A stretch of DNA of 56,412 nucleotides, taken from contig NZ_FOJQ01000012.1 in the NCBI RefSeq assembly GCF_900111795.1, positions 1 to 56,412 on the forward strand. The letters run 5' to 3'. The position numbers were made by a program, and so were the translations under genes. The DNA comes from Anoxybacillus pushchinoensis. GTDB lineage: Bacteria > Bacillota > Bacilli > Bacillales > Anoxybacillaceae. A model generated the notes under the pieces. The model worked only from the letters and a program-made list of their open reading frames with translations, was not told the DNA's origin and made no database searches. Below are positions 29,144 through 38,491 of this stretch, in pieces; positions within the stretch are counted from its first letter, which is position 1, and each line of letters starts with the position of its first letter.

Positions 29144-29554
29144 ATGGTGATCGTGTATTCATCGCCGAGTTGTACGTCTTGCCGAAAAGCAAAAGCGTGG
29201 TTAGAAGAGCATAACATTCCGTATAAAGAGCGCAATATTTTCGCTGAACCGTTAACAATTGAAGAAATTAAAGGCATTTTGCGCATGACCGAAAACGGGA
29301 CAGACGAAATTATTTCGACGAGATCAAAAATTTTTCAAAAGCTAAATATTCAAGTCGATTCATTGCCGCTACAAGATTTATATGAAATTATTCGCCAACA
29401 TCCAGGGCTTTTGCGCCGTCCGATTATCATGGACGAGAAGCGCCTGCAAGTTGGTTACAACGAAGATGAAATTCGCCGCTTTTTACCGAGAAAAGTGCGG
29501 ACGTATCAATTGCGTCAGGCACAACAGCTCGTCAACAGTAAAGGCTTAGCATAA
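29144..29554 (+). CDS. spxA: Spx global stress regulator
   Basis: Spx binds the alpha C-terminal domain of RNA polymerase and redirects transcription under disulfide stress. The 136-residue ArsC-like protein has the redox switch Cys10-x-x-Cys13 ([10 protein letters not shown]) and the conserved segments [18 protein letters not shown] and [31 protein letters not shown]. Spx levels are set by ClpXP with SpxH, also encoded in this window. It lies next to mecA, as in B. subtilis. The C-terminus is slightly longer than usual. Confidence 0.96.
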   Translation: MVIVYSSPSCTSCRKAKAWLEEHNIPYKERNIFAEPLTIEEIKGILRMTENGTDEIISTRSKIFQKLNIQVDSLPLQDLYEIIRQHPGLLRRPIIMDEKRLQVGYNEDEIRRFLPRKVRTYQLRQAQQLVNSKGLA

Positions 29555-29571
29555 ACGCTAAGCCTTTTTAC
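29540..29571 (+). terminator. Terminator after spxA
   Basis: AAGGCTTAGC / GCTAAGCCTT with a 6-base loop and a T-run. Its left arm lies within the spxA C-terminal codons. Confidence 0.88.
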
Positions 29572-31073
29572 AATAGCGGCGAAAGGAGGCGAGCAGTCGA
29601 CTCGGCGAGCCGCATCCAAAGCGGTCGGCATTTGAATTGATTGATATCAATTTTTGATGAATGCTCGAAGTCGTTTATAAAATCATCGACTAACGTTTGC
29701 ACGCTCGGTGTTTGATATAAAAACGCATTCACTTCAAAGTTCAAATGGAAGCTGCGCATATCCATATTCGCTGTGCCGATCGACGCGAGTTCGCCGTCAA
29801 CAACGATAATTTTGCTGTGCATAAATCCTTTTTCGTATTCATAAATGGTCGCTCCCGCTTCTAGCAGTTCAGGGAAATACGAGCGAGAAGCGTAAAAAAC
29901 GATTTTTTTATCAGGGCGCTTCGGAACAAGAAGCCGCACATCAATTCCGCTTAATGCCGCTACTTTTAACGCCGTCAAAATATCTTCATCTGGAATGAAG
30001 TATGGGGAGGCGATCCAAATGGAGCGCTGTGCTGATGTAATCATCGCAAAAAATAAATGTTTCAGCACTTCCCATTTCGTATCTGGTCCGCCTGCTACAA
30101 GTTGAACGCCACCAAGATGATGACCATGCACTGTAGGCGCATGTAAATAGTTCATCGTCAACAACGATTGCCCAGTCATGTAATACCAATCTTGCAAGAA
30201 GATGAGCTGCAACGTGCGAACCGCTTCTCCGTAAACGAGTAAATGCGTATCGCGCCAAAACCCGAAATATTCGTTTTTTCCTAAATATTCGTCCCCGATA
30301 TTTAAGCCGCCGACAAAGCCGACTTTTCCATCAATGACGATAATTTTTCGATGGTTGCGGAAGTTAATTTTATTGTTTAAAAACGGCAAGCGCACAGGGG
30401 AGAAAGGGATGATATCGACGCCAGCTTCACGCATCTCCTGTATGTACGTTTTCGATAGCTGCCAGCTTCCGACCGCATCATATAAAAAGCGGACGTGTAC
30501 CCCTTTTTTCGCCTTGTTCATTAATATTTGTTTTAAGCGCTGACCGATGTCGTCATCGCGGACAATATAATATTCAAGATGAATATGATGTTCTGCTTTT
30601 TCCAATTCGGCAAAAATAGCGGCAAACGTTTCTTCTCCGTTCGTTAAGACGCGCGTTTGCGTAGCGGTTGAAATCGTCTCTTTCGTCAGCCGTTTCGCAA
30701 GCTGCAACAACGGCTGTTGGTGAGGCTTCATATATAGCTTTCGGTCGTGATGTCGATTCGTTTCCATTTTGCGAAACGTTTGTTCATCGAGCAACGCTTT
30801 TTTTCGAAATAGCCGCTTTTTCCGATAGTTTTGACCGAACAACAAATAAAAAATGAAGCCGATGAGAGGAAAGCTGCCAAATACAACGAGCCATGTGAGC
30901 GTCTTCGACGGATGACGGTTTTCTAAAAAGATGACAAACGAAATGAAAATGACCGACAAGGTGACGAATAAGCTGAACGTTCCGAGCAGCCAGCCTTCCC
31001 AATGATCTTTTGTCACAGCTAATATCCCGATGAAAGCAAGCAAAAAGATTGCAACTTTTAAGGCGTTTCTCAT
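29568..31073 (-). CDS. cls: Cardiolipin synthase
   Basis: A phospholipase D superfamily membrane enzyme that joins two phosphatidylglycerols into cardiolipin. The 501-residue protein has two N-terminal transmembrane helices (about 5-25 and 32-55, then FGSFPLIGFIFYLLFGQ) and two HKD motifs, HRKIIVIDGKVGFVGG and MHSKIIVVDGELASIGT. The start is the ATG at 31073 with a weak TTAGGTGA ribosome site. B. subtilis has several paralogs; which one this matches is unclear. Confidence 0.92.
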   Translation of the reverse strand: MRNALKVAIFLLAFIGILAVTKDHWEGWLLGTFSLFVTLSVIFISFVIFLENRHPSKTLTWLVVFGSFPLIGFIFYLLFGQNYRKKRLFRKKALLDEQTFRKMETNRHHDRKLYMKPHQQPLLQLAKRLTKETISTATQTRVLTNGEETFAAIFAELEKAEHHIHLEYYIVRDDDIGQRLKQILMNKAKKGVHVRFLYDAVGSWQLSKTYIQEMREAGVDIIPFSPVRLPFLNNKINFRNHRKIIVIDGKVGFVGGLNIGDEYLGKNEYFGFWRDTHLLVYGEAVRTLQLIFLQDWYYMTGQSLLTMNYLHAPTVHGHHLGGVQLVAGGPDTKWEVLKHLFFAMITSAQRSIWIASPYFIPDEDILTALKVAALSGIDVRLLVPKRPDKKIVFYASRSYFPELLEAGATIYEYEKGFMHSKIIVVDGELASIGTANMDMRSFHLNFEVNAFLYQTPSVQTLVDDFINDFEHSSKIDINQFKCRPLWMRLAESTARLLSPLL

Positions 31074-31097
31074 TTGTCATTCACCTAACCCTTGCGA

Positions 31098-31129
31098 AAA
31101 AAAGCCGATTTCAATTGATTGAAATCGGC
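31098..31129 (-). terminator. Terminator of mecA
   Basis: GCCGATTTCAAT / ATTGAAATCGGC perfect inverted repeat followed by T7 on the minus strand, just after the mecA stop. Confidence 0.88.
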
Positions 31130-31132
31130 GTA

Positions 31133-31795
31133 TTAGTTTGGAAAATGTTTAGCGATAATCGTTAGCGCCTGTTCGGCAATAATCGTTTTTCCGTATTCTT
31201 CGAGACGATGAATCGTCATTTGGGAATCTTGCCCGTATTCAAGCAATATGCTTAGCATATTATCAATGTCGTGGTCATGATCATCTTCCGTAAATTCGAC
31301 GTATAAATAATATTTGTTTTCTAGCGCGAATAGCCGGTTGTTTAACGTTGAAAAATCGCGACGATGCGCTAACGAGATGACGTCCTCGATCGTTTTAAAG
31401 CGAATGACGAACTGAAGTGGATTTTCGGGCGCTGTCGATGCGGCTTTAATCATGTTAAAATGTTGGTCTAATATTTGCTCGATTTTTTCATCGACAGGCA
31501 AGTCTTTAAACCGTTCATCGAGAATAGGCAATTCGAGCTTTGTTCCGTCTTTTGAAATTTGCGCTTTCGTAACAAATACTTCTATCCCTTTTTCCACTGC
31601 ATGCACTTGAATCCAAAGCGGACCTTCTAAATAAAGTTCCACTTCTTGATGAATTTCATCCATCATCTCCCAAAATAATTCTTCGCTTCGCTCGCGATTA
31701 AACCAAATTTCTTCGCGATCAAATCCGCGCTCTTCAATGTCGCCATATGATATATATAGCTTTAACGTATATTCATTGATGCGTTCGATTTCCAT
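31133..31795 (-). CDS. mecA: MecA adaptor protein of the ClpC protease
   Basis: MecA delivers ComK and ComS to ClpCP and activates ClpC. The 220-residue protein starts MEIERINEYTLKLYISYGDIEERGFDREEIW (substrate-binding N-domain). A variable linker leads to a C-terminal ClpC-binding domain (ending near YGKTIIAEQALTIIAKHF). The ATG at 31795 follows AAGGGAG; the longer open frame upstream is not supported. Together with med and coiA it gives this region a competence theme. Confidence 0.95.
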   Translation of the reverse strand: MEIERINEYTLKLYISYGDIEERGFDREEIWFNRERSEELFWEMMDEIHQEVELYLEGPLWIQVHAVEKGIEVFVTKAQISKDGTKLELPILDERFKDLPVDEKIEQILDQHFNMIKAASTAPENPLQFVIRFKTIEDVISLAHRRDFSTLNNRLFALENKYYLYVEFTEDDHDHDIDNMLSILLEYGQDSQMTIHRLEEYGKTIIAEQALTIIAKHFPN

Positions 31796-32017
31796 ATTCT
31801 TCAACTCCCTTCTACAATGATCCAATCAGGAAGGGAATGTATCCCCGAGCGTTCGCCCATCCTCCTACATCTTGTACTTCTATTGTATGACAAAATGCGA
31901 AAGAAGGGAAATAAAAAACGCCTAATTCAATAAATTTAGTTGTTCCCCTATTTTTGTTTTCTTTGCAGGAGAAAAGGAACATTTGGTGAAAAAAATGTAG
32001 GAGAAAGGGGAGATCAC

Positions 32018-33202
32018 ATGTTTATTGCGTTATTCGAAAATGGAGAAGTATGTTCGCTATTGGACGGCTGGACGGTCGAGCAGCTCCAACGATGGCGTGA
32101 GACGAAGTCGTTTATTTGTCCCGTTTGTTTTGGGCGCGTGCAATTGAAAATTGGAAAAAAACGAATGCCGCATTTTGCCCACGAAACGAGATGCGTCATT
32201 GAAACGGAGCGGGAAACTACTGCACATTTACAAGGAAAACAACAGCTGTACGAATGGGTGAAAGGCGGACCGTTGAAAGCGGAAGTAGAAAAATATTTGC
32301 CGCATATTCAACAGCGTCCAGATGTGTTTGTATCGTATAAGGAAAAGATGTATGCGCTCGAATATCAATGTTCACTCATCCCGATGTCGTTATTTATGAA
32401 ACGAACGAAAGCGTATATGTGTGCAAACATCGTTCCGGTTTGGATTCTTCACCGATCCTACCTTCAGCGCCGCGGTTTGCTGTTTCAGTTATCTTCTTTT
32501 TCATGGCTTTTTTTCAATGACAATGGGACGATCACGTTTTATTGCCCGATCCGTAAACAATTTTCATTTCTTCATCATCTCATTCCGCTATCAGCAACGC
32601 TCGCATACGGCCAATGGACGACCGTTCCGCTTCATGCGATGTCATTTACTTTCCTTCACATGACGCCCCAACCACAAGCTGACACGCTTTTTTACGTTTG
32701 GAACATGAAAAAGAAGCAATGGCGGCTATCTCCTCTATATTACCGAACGAACCGTACATTTTGCCACATCGTGTACAATGCCCATATGATGCCGTCGTTG
32801 TTTCCACACGAGGCGGGCATTCCGCTTCGCCATTCGTATTGGTTTGAAACCCCTCCGTTTATTTGGCAGACGTATATGTTAATGGAGATGATGGCCGTTC
32901 CACTTCATGTGACGTTTTCGTTTCATCAATTATATGAACAATTGCAACGTTTCATTCGTCAAAATATCGTTCGCGTTCGCCAACTGCCGCTCGTGACAAC
33001 AAGTCATTATTCCTATGCGCTCATGGACTATTTGCATGCGCTCGTGTCGCTCCGCTTTTTAAAAAAAGTTGGAAAAAGCTCGTTTCAACGCATTCGCTCA
33101 TGGTCGCTGCCAAGCACGATCGAAGAAGCGATGAAGGGAGATGAAGACGTGTTGCGACGAATTGTAAGCAAAAAAGAGGATTTTTTTATAAAACGAGAAT
33201 AA
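32018..33202 (+). CDS. coiA: Competence protein CoiA
   Basis: A 394-residue CoiA-type protein needed for natural transformation in relatives, probably processing incoming DNA with recombination proteins. Seen: an N-terminal zinc-like FICPVCFGRVQLKIGKKRMPHFAHE, then a PD-(D/E)xK nuclease-like core with RPDVFV and ALEYQCS. The C-terminal half is aromatic-rich and variable. GAAAGGGGAG precedes the ATG at 32018, correcting a longer open frame. Confidence 0.9.
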   Translation: MFIALFENGEVCSLLDGWTVEQLQRWRETKSFICPVCFGRVQLKIGKKRMPHFAHETRCVIETERETTAHLQGKQQLYEWVKGGPLKAEVEKYLPHIQQRPDVFVSYKEKMYALEYQCSLIPMSLFMKRTKAYMCANIVPVWILHRSYLQRRGLLFQLSSFSWLFFNDNGTITFYCPIRKQFSFLHHLIPLSATLAYGQWTTVPLHAMSFTFLHMTPQPQADTLFYVWNMKKKQWRLSPLYYRTNRTFCHIVYNAHMMPSLFPHEAGIPLRHSYWFETPPFIWQTYMLMEMMAVPLHVTFSFHQLYEQLQRFIRQNIVRVRQLPLVTTSHYSYALMDYLHALVSLRFLKKVGKSSFQRIRSWSLPSTIEEAMKGDEDVLRRIVSKKEDFFIKRE

Positions 33203-33240
33203 TATATAAGTAAACATTTTTAAGGCAAGAGGTGAGAAAT

Positions 33241-35037
33241 ATGGCAAAAACATTGCCGACACGCAAAGACGTTCCCGTACAGTATACGTGGCGTTTAGAA
33301 GATATTTTCGCAACAGATGAACAGTGGGAAGAGGAGTTTCAAGCGATTGCAGCGCTTCTTCCGAAATTTTCGGAATATAAAGGTAGGCTTGGAGAGAGCG
33401 CGCAAACGTTATATGAAGCGTTACAATATCGCGACCATGTGTTCATGCGACTAGGAAAATTATATGCGTACGCACATATGCGCCATGATGAAGATACGGC
33501 CAATTCGTTTTATCAAGCGTTTGAAACGAGAGCGGAAAGTTTGTATGCTGAAGCAGGCAATGTGATGGCGTTTATCGTGCCGGAAATTTTAGCGTTAGAT
33601 GAAGACGTGTTGCGCACGTTTTTACAACAATATGAACCGCTCCGGTTGTATGAACATGAGTTAGATGAAATGAATCGTCAACGTCCGCACGTGTTATCGG
33701 AAAAAGAGGAGGCGTTGCTTGCGCAAGCAGCGGATGTCATGAACGCGTCGAGCAATACGTTTGGGGCGCTAAACAATGCCGATTTGCGTTTTCCGACGAT
33801 TCAAGATGAGAACGGGGAAGAAGTGGAAGTTACGCACGGTCGTTACATTCGTTTTCTTGAAAGCGAAGATCGCCGCGTCCGTCACGATGCGTTTAAAGCG
33901 GTATACGATACATATCGTAAATATGAAAATACGTTCGCTAGCACGTTAAACGGGGCGGTGAAGCGCAACAACTTTTTTGCGCGCGTTCGCAACTATCGTT
34001 CAGCGCGCGAGGCGGCATTAAGTAAAAACCAAATTCCTGAAACGGTGTACGATAACTTAATTGAAACGATTCACCGATATTTGCCGCTTTTACATCGTTA
34101 TGTTCATTTGCGCAAGCGCGTCCTCGGATTAGATGAGTTACATATGTACGATTTATATACGCCGCTTGTGAAACAAGTCGATATGAAAGTGACGTATGAA
34201 GAAGCGAAAGAGTTATTATTAAAAGGGCTCGCTCCGCTTGGCGAACAATATATTGCGATCGTGAAAGAAGGATTTGACAATCGTTGGGTCGATGTGCATG
34301 AAACGCGCGGCAAACGAAGTGGCGCATACTCGTCTGGTTCGTACGGCACGAATCCGTACATTTTAATGAACTGGCAAGATAATGTCAATAACTTATTTAC
34401 GCTTGCGCACGAGTTTGGCCATTCGGTGCATAGCTATTATACGCGCAAATATCAACCGTATCCGTACGGAAACTATTCGATTTTCGTAGCGGAAGTGGCG
34501 TCAACGTGCAATGAGGCGCTATTGAACGACTATTTATTAAAAACGATCGATGATGAGAAAAAACGGTTGTATTTATTAAATCATTATTTAGAGACGTTCC
34601 GCGGCACCGTCTTCCGCCAGACGATGTTTGCGGAGTTTGAACATATGATTCACCAAATGGTACAAAACGGTGAGGCCTTGACAGCGCAAGTGTTGACGGA
34701 AAAATATTACGAGCTAAACAAAACGTACTTTGGAGATGGTGTCGTCATCGACGAAGAAATCGGATTAGAATGGGCGCGCATTCCGCATTTTTATTACAAT
34801 TATTACGTGTACCAATATGCGACAGGTTTTAGCGCGGCAACAGCGTTAAGTAAACAAATTTTAGAAGAAGGCGAGCGAGCAGTTGGGCGATATATTGAAT
34901 TTTTAAAAGCTGGAAGCTCGGACTATCCGATTGAAGTGTTGAAAAAAGCGGGAGTCGACATGACGTCTCCACATCCAATTGAACAAGCTTGCCACGTGTT
35001 TGAACAAAAACTGCAAGAACTTGAACAGCTATTATAA
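33241..35037 (+). CDS. pepF: Oligoendopeptidase F (M3 family)
   Basis: A cytosolic zinc oligopeptidase of 598 residues that degrades short peptides. The zinc motif is LAHEFGHSVHSY (HEFGH at about 390-394) and the downstream glutamate region is FVAEVASTCNEALL. It follows coiA as in B. subtilis. Start at 33241 after AAGAGGTGA. It may recycle peptides brought in by the Opp system; this is inference. Confidence 0.95.
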   Translation: MAKTLPTRKDVPVQYTWRLEDIFATDEQWEEEFQAIAALLPKFSEYKGRLGESAQTLYEALQYRDHVFMRLGKLYAYAHMRHDEDTANSFYQAFETRAESLYAEAGNVMAFIVPEILALDEDVLRTFLQQYEPLRLYEHELDEMNRQRPHVLSEKEEALLAQAADVMNASSNTFGALNNADLRFPTIQDENGEEVEVTHGRYIRFLESEDRRVRHDAFKAVYDTYRKYENTFASTLNGAVKRNNFFARVRNYRSAREAALSKNQIPETVYDNLIETIHRYLPLLHRYVHLRKRVLGLDELHMYDLYTPLVKQVDMKVTYEEAKELLLKGLAPLGEQYIAIVKEGFDNRWVDVHETRGKRSGAYSSGSYGTNPYILMNWQDNVNNLFTLAHEFGHSVHSYYTRKYQPYPYGNYSIFVAEVASTCNEALLNDYLLKTIDDEKKRLYLLNHYLETFRGTVFRQTMFAEFEHMIHQMVQNGEALTAQVLTEKYYELNKTYFGDGVVIDEEIGLEWARIPHFYYNYYVYQYATGFSAATALSKQILEEGERAVGRYIEFLKAGSSDYPIEVLKKAGVDMTSPHPIEQACHVFEQKLQELEQLL

Positions 35038-35060
35038 AAGCTATCTAAATACGTCAAAAC

Positions 35061-35104
35061 AAAAACCGAAAGAATGTTGTACATACAGCGTTCTTTCGGT
35101 TTTT
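35061..35104 (+). terminator. Terminator after pepF
   Basis: ACCGAAAGAA / TTCTTTCGGT stem followed by TTTT; the left side carries an A-run. Confidence 0.85.
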
Positions 35105-35118
35105 ACGTTTCGTCTTTT

Positions 35119-35283
35119 TCAATGAAATCCGCGAAAGCGGTGGCGGTTGTTAAGATACGTAAAAAACGAAAGGAGAGAAAGAAATAAAAACGGAGTTGAG
35201 ATGAGCAGCGGAAATAAGCGCATTAATGCAAAAAAATGAATGATCCATGCGACGATGATCCAGACGATATGCAACGCGAACAT
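35119..35283 (-). CDS. Very small hydrophobic membrane protein, unknown
   Basis: A 54-residue protein, starting MFALHIVWIIVAWIIHFFAL, almost entirely hydrophobic (two helices about 3-22 and 24-44) with a basic C-terminus (NNRHRFRGFH). AAGGGGGGATC lies before the ATG. Not recognised. A Crp/Fnr-type palindrome lies about 115 bp upstream, so oxygen-dependent expression is possible. Confidence 0.65.
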   Translation of the reverse strand: MFALHIVWIIVAWIIHFFALMRLFPLLISTPFLFLSLLSFFTYLNNRHRFRGFH

Positions 35284-35398
35284 GCTGATCCCCCCTTACT
35301 TATTCATAATAAGCAAGCGCGAAAATAATTATGACAAATGTGTGAACAAATAAACAAAACACTTGTCAAGACATAAAAGAGTTTGTTAATATATAAAC

Positions 35399-35412
35399 GT
35401 GAAGTGAATCAC
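35399..35412 (-). promoter_or_regulatory. Candidate Fnr/Crp-type operator
   Basis: GTGA-AGTGAA-TCAC, preceded by C and followed by A, matches the core of the TGTGA-N6-TCACA site used by Fnr. It lies in the AT-rich stretch 35284-35488, upstream of the 54-residue membrane protein. A TTGACA on the minus strand is nearby, but no convincing -10 pairs with it. Confidence 0.4.
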
Positions 35413-35488
35413 AATCAAACAAACTTATACCCCTTTGTTTGACCGTGAGAAATTTCTCCCATCCCCTTTGTTGTCTTTATGACAAAGA

Positions 35489-35521
35489 AAAAGGACCCGG
35501 CATTTAGCCGAGTCCTTTTTC
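35489..35521 (-). terminator. Terminator of the yjbI-spxH unit
   Basis: GGACTCGGC / GCCGGGTCC with a TAAAT loop and T-runs; it overlaps the last codons of spxH. Confidence 0.85.
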
Positions 35522-36352
35522 TTTGTCAACCCACTTCCAAAACGGGCCGACTTTTTCTACTTTTCGTTTCAGGCGCAACTTTTTTAACTCGCATTCTGCT
35601 TTACCATGCGGCATGTTGTACACCATCGCAATGTCATCCGTTGTGACGAATTGGGCATGATGCAAAAACTGTTCCATCGGTGGAAGCGGAGACGGTTGAG
35701 GATGAAATCCGAGCATTTCATGGATTAAATCGACGTATACATCGTACGGATAACAGCCTGAAATTTTAATGCCTTCCTCTTCAATGTTTTCATTAAAAAA
35801 GACGAGCGTTGGAACTTCGCGAACGTCCATTTCCGCACTAATTTTTAAATCGCATTGAAACGCCTTGACCGCACTCGGTGAAGATAAGTCTTTTATAAAT
35901 TCTTGTACGTCTAAGCCGGCGTCAATCGCGCATTGAATGAGCGTACCTGTGTTTGTGATCGTTTTCCCTTGAAGAAATACAATTTCTTGCAGTTGTCGTA
36001 AAAAGCGAATGCTCGCTTGCCTTCCTTGCAGTTCTGCTGCCTTGACGGCAAGCGAGGCGACGTATGGAATCGGCAATGGTGATTGCAGGGAAATGCGATC
36101 GTCACAGGCGATGCCGATGCGCGTCGCATGCCGGTCAATTCGTTTATAATTCGCGCCGTTCAGTCTATCTAGCTGTCCTGTTAATACGTGGCGCAACGTA
36201 AAATATTGCCCGTATTCGATCCACAGTTTTTTCAACACAGGTTCAAGCGCCCAACAGTCCGGGCAAAGAGGATCGACAAATAAGTAAATTTCTAATTGTT
36301 TTTGCTTTGTCGTTCCTTTTTGCGTAGCGACTACTTTTTCATTCACCGTCAT
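35504..36352 (-). CDS. spxH: SpxH (YjbH), adaptor for ClpXP degradation of Spx
   Basis: A 282-residue DsbA-like protein with CPDC in DPLCPDCWALEP near the N-terminus. In B. subtilis YjbH binds Spx and speeds its ClpXP proteolysis. The thioredoxin fold continues to about residue 215 (VREVPTLVFFN), and a winged-helix-like tail follows. The 5' end overlaps yjbI by 14 bp, so both are on one transcript. Its target spxA is about 6 kb away in this window. Confidence 0.92.
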   Translation of the reverse strand: MTVNEKVVATQKGTTKQKQLEIYLFVDPLCPDCWALEPVLKKLWIEYGQYFTLRHVLTGQLDRLNGANYKRIDRHATRIGIACDDRISLQSPLPIPYVASLAVKAAELQGRQASIRFLRQLQEIVFLQGKTITNTGTLIQCAIDAGLDVQEFIKDLSSPSAVKAFQCDLKISAEMDVREVPTLVFFNENIEEEGIKISGCYPYDVYVDLIHEMLGFHPQPSPLPPMEQFLHHAQFVTTDDIAMVYNMPHGKAECELKKLRLKRKVEKVGPFWKWVDKEKGLG

Positions 36353-36740
36353 GCTCCTTTCGCTCGTCTTCTGGCGTATTAATCATATGTTGGGCAGTTA
36401 AAATAAGCCGTTGATACAATTCATCTCGCACCGGCCCTTGCAAGCCGACCGCGTCCATCGCTTCGTGCATGCAAGCAAGCCACGCTTTTGCGCGCGTTGG
36501 CGTAATCGGAAATGGCAAGTGGCGAGCGCGCAACATCGGATGTCCGTGTTCAGCTGTATAAAGCGGAGGCCCGCCTAAATATTGCGTTAAAAATTGTTTT
36601 TGTTTTCGCGCTGTTTCTGTTAAGTCTGTCGGGAAAATAGGCGCTAAGTCGGGATGTTTCGCCACTCGTTCGTAAAAGGCATCAACGAGTTTTGAGACAA
36701 CTTGTTCGCCTCCAAGCGCTTCGTAAGGGGATTGAAACAT
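36339..36740 (-). CDS. yjbI: Truncated hemoglobin (group II type) YjbI
   Basis: A 133-residue truncated globin. It starts MFQSPYEALGGEQVVSKLVDAFYERV. The proximal histidine region is likely AEHGHPMLRARHLPF, and the helix G/H region includes AWLACMHEAMD. It may protect SpxH or the cell from oxidants or nitric oxide; in B. subtilis the pair yjbIH is conserved. AAAGGAG precedes the ATG at 36740. Confidence 0.93.
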   Translation of the reverse strand: MFQSPYEALGGEQVVSKLVDAFYERVAKHPDLAPIFPTDLTETARKQKQFLTQYLGGPPLYTAEHGHPMLRARHLPFPITPTRAKAWLACMHEAMDAVGLQGPVRDELYQRLILTAQHMINTPEDERKEHDGE

Positions 36741-36796
36741 ATCGAAAACTCCTTTGCCGAAATATATCAATATTGTAACAACGACTTTCTTTCATC

Positions 36797-37402
36797 TCAA
36801 ACGATGCGACTTGCGGAGTAATATGTTTGCATGACTTTTTTGACGTAGCTCATCGTTTCACGAAAAGGCGGAATGCCGCCGTACTTATCGACGTTGCCCG
36901 ACCCTGCGTTATATGCTGCAAGGGCAAGCGCAACGTTGCCGTCATAACGGTCAAGAAGTTGGCGTATATATTTCGTGCCCCCTTCAATGTTTTGCTGCGG
37001 GTCAAACGCATCAGTTACGCCTAACATGCGTGCCGTGCTCGGCATTAACTGCATGAGCCCCATCGCACCAGCCCGGCTTTTTGCTTGTGGATGAAAGTTT
37101 GATTCATGGCGAATGATCGCATAAACGAGATTCGGATCGACATCGTATTTTGTTGCCGCCTCGTCAATCCATTGATGAATCGCCTGTTTTTGAAGCGGCT
37201 TTTCTTCGTATGTCGGCGCTTTCGTTTCAGCGCTTGTCATCATTGGAAGTGATGGACGTATCGTTTCTGTTTCTCCGTCTGTTTCGGTTGTTAACAACTC
37301 GCGAAAAAGATCGTGAAACGATGTCGTTGGCGCTTCTTTTTTTCCTTGTAAATGTTGCAACGCTTGTAGCTCTAAAAGCAATTTAATTTGTTGCACGTTC
37401 AT
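36797..37402 (-). CDS. cwlQ: Lytic transglycosylase CwlQ-like (SLT domain)
   Basis: A 201-residue cell-wall hydrolase with a goose-lysozyme/SLT domain in its second half: the catalytic Glu in [29 protein letters not shown], then [22 protein letters not shown] variable N-terminal linker has no clear signal peptide, so export is uncertain. The ATG overlaps the yjbK stop. Confidence 0.88.
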   Translation of the reverse strand: MNVQQIKLLLELQALQHLQGKKEAPTTSFHDLFRELLTTETDGETETIRPSLPMMTSAETKAPTYEEKPLQKQAIHQWIDEAATKYDVDPNLVYAIIRHESNFHPQAKSRAGAMGLMQLMPSTARMLGVTDAFDPQQNIEGGTKYIRQLLDRYDGNVALALAAYNAGSGNVDKYGGIPPFRETMSYVKKVMQTYYSASRIV

Positions 37403-37989
37403 GACGATCGCTCCGTTTCGTATTTTGCTTCGTAAAATCGTTCAATTTTATTTTTCGTTTGCCGCTTTGGAATATGAAACGACTGTAATAGCTCCATAAA
37501 TGTGTTTTCGCCTTGTACGCGATCATTTGCTTCATATTCGATTTCATAGTCAGACACGTTCATATATTCACTGTAATCGAACACGAGCGTGCCGGTTTTG
37601 TACGCCCGTTCGACGCGGTGAGTAGTGAGTGCGCCAAAGCAAACGACAGCTGCCGGGTCAATGTGAAGCGATTGTAGCGTGCGCGCCATATCGCCCGCAA
37701 GCGGTTGCTCTCCTGCAATAAGCGACGTCGCCATTTGTGCGGTGAGAGGCTCGTGCGTCTCTAATAACCCGTCTTCATGTGGTTGTTTTAATGTTAATGT
37801 ATATGTCCCATTTTTAAAACGAATGCGTAATGCGCTTTTTTGTTGTTTTAATTGAAAGTCGGGCGTATCAAAATAATAATTTTGTTGCACGCTCCATTCT
37901 TCATCGCGCACGCAAAATGCGTTCGTTAAGCGGGAAAATTCTTCAGCCGTCAACACGTTTTTAAATTCAATTTCTAATTCCCGTTTCAT
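37399..37989 (-). CDS. yjbK: YjbK, CYTH-domain protein
   Basis: A 196-residue CYTH (adenylate cyclase/thiamine triphosphatase) superfamily protein with the ExExK signature ELEIEFK at residues 4-10 and alternating charged strands ([18 protein letters not shown]). The family hydrolyses triphosphates or polyphosphate; the true substrate here is unknown. A (p)ppGpp synthetase gene, yjbM, lies divergently nearby. AAGGGAG precedes the start. Confidence 0.88.
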   Translation of the reverse strand: MKRELEIEFKNVLTAEEFSRLTNAFCVRDEEWSVQQNYYFDTPDFQLKQQKSALRIRFKNGTYTLTLKQPHEDGLLETHEPLTAQMATSLIAGEQPLAGDMARTLQSLHIDPAAVVCFGALTTHRVERAYKTGTLVFDYSEYMNVSDYEIEYEANDRVQGENTFMELLQSFHIPKRQTKNKIERFYEAKYETERSS

Positions 37990-38122
37990 CTTTCTTTTTG
38001 CTCCCTTGCGTCATGTCTATCTTTTATTATCGACATATATGCGAAAAAGTGCAACTAGTGAACATCGTTAGGCGAAATGTGGTAAAATAAAGGCGGACAT
38101 CATAGATGATGGAGGAAAGGAA

Positions 38123-38479
38123 ATGAAAATATATGTACATGCAGCAGAAAGACAAGAACGCGGTTGGATGATGATGTGCGATGCGTCGCTTCAAAGTCTT
38201 CAGCCGAGACAGCATATGCTTGTTGATTCAGACGAATGTGCGTTCATATACATATTAGAAGCAGAAGATGCGTTCGTTTATGTCGTCATGCCAAAAAATG
38301 TTTGGGGGGCGCTGAAAGAGGTGCTCGCGACAAAAGAGCCCGTATTTCTTGCCGGGAGCGATACGACGATCGCATTAGATGGAATTCATGAAGAAATGGC
38401 ATATTTAATTGAAAACATTAAAGGAAATGCAAACTACGGCGACGAAATGGAACAGGCGGTAACGGCATTTTTCGCATAA
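38123..38479 (+). CDS. yjbL: YjbL family protein (UPF0738)
   Basis: A 118-residue acidic cytosolic protein starting MKIYVHAAERQERGWMMM, with the size and place of B. subtilis yjbL. No known motif. GAGGAAAGGAA precedes the ATG. It is 12 bp upstream of yjbM, so the two are probably co-transcribed. Function unknown. Confidence 0.82.
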   Translation: MKIYVHAAERQERGWMMMCDASLQSLQPRQHMLVDSDECAFIYILEAEDAFVYVVMPKNVWGALKEVLATKEPVFLAGSDTTIALDGIHEEMAYLIENIKGNANYGDEMEQAVTAFFA

Positions 38480-38491
38480 GTAGGTGGTTGA

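Noticed and set aside
35284-35488. Possible Rex-type site (TGTGAACAAATAAACA) near the 54-residue gene
   Set aside because: The second half-site does not match TTCACA well; only the GTGA-N6-TCAC palindrome was kept.
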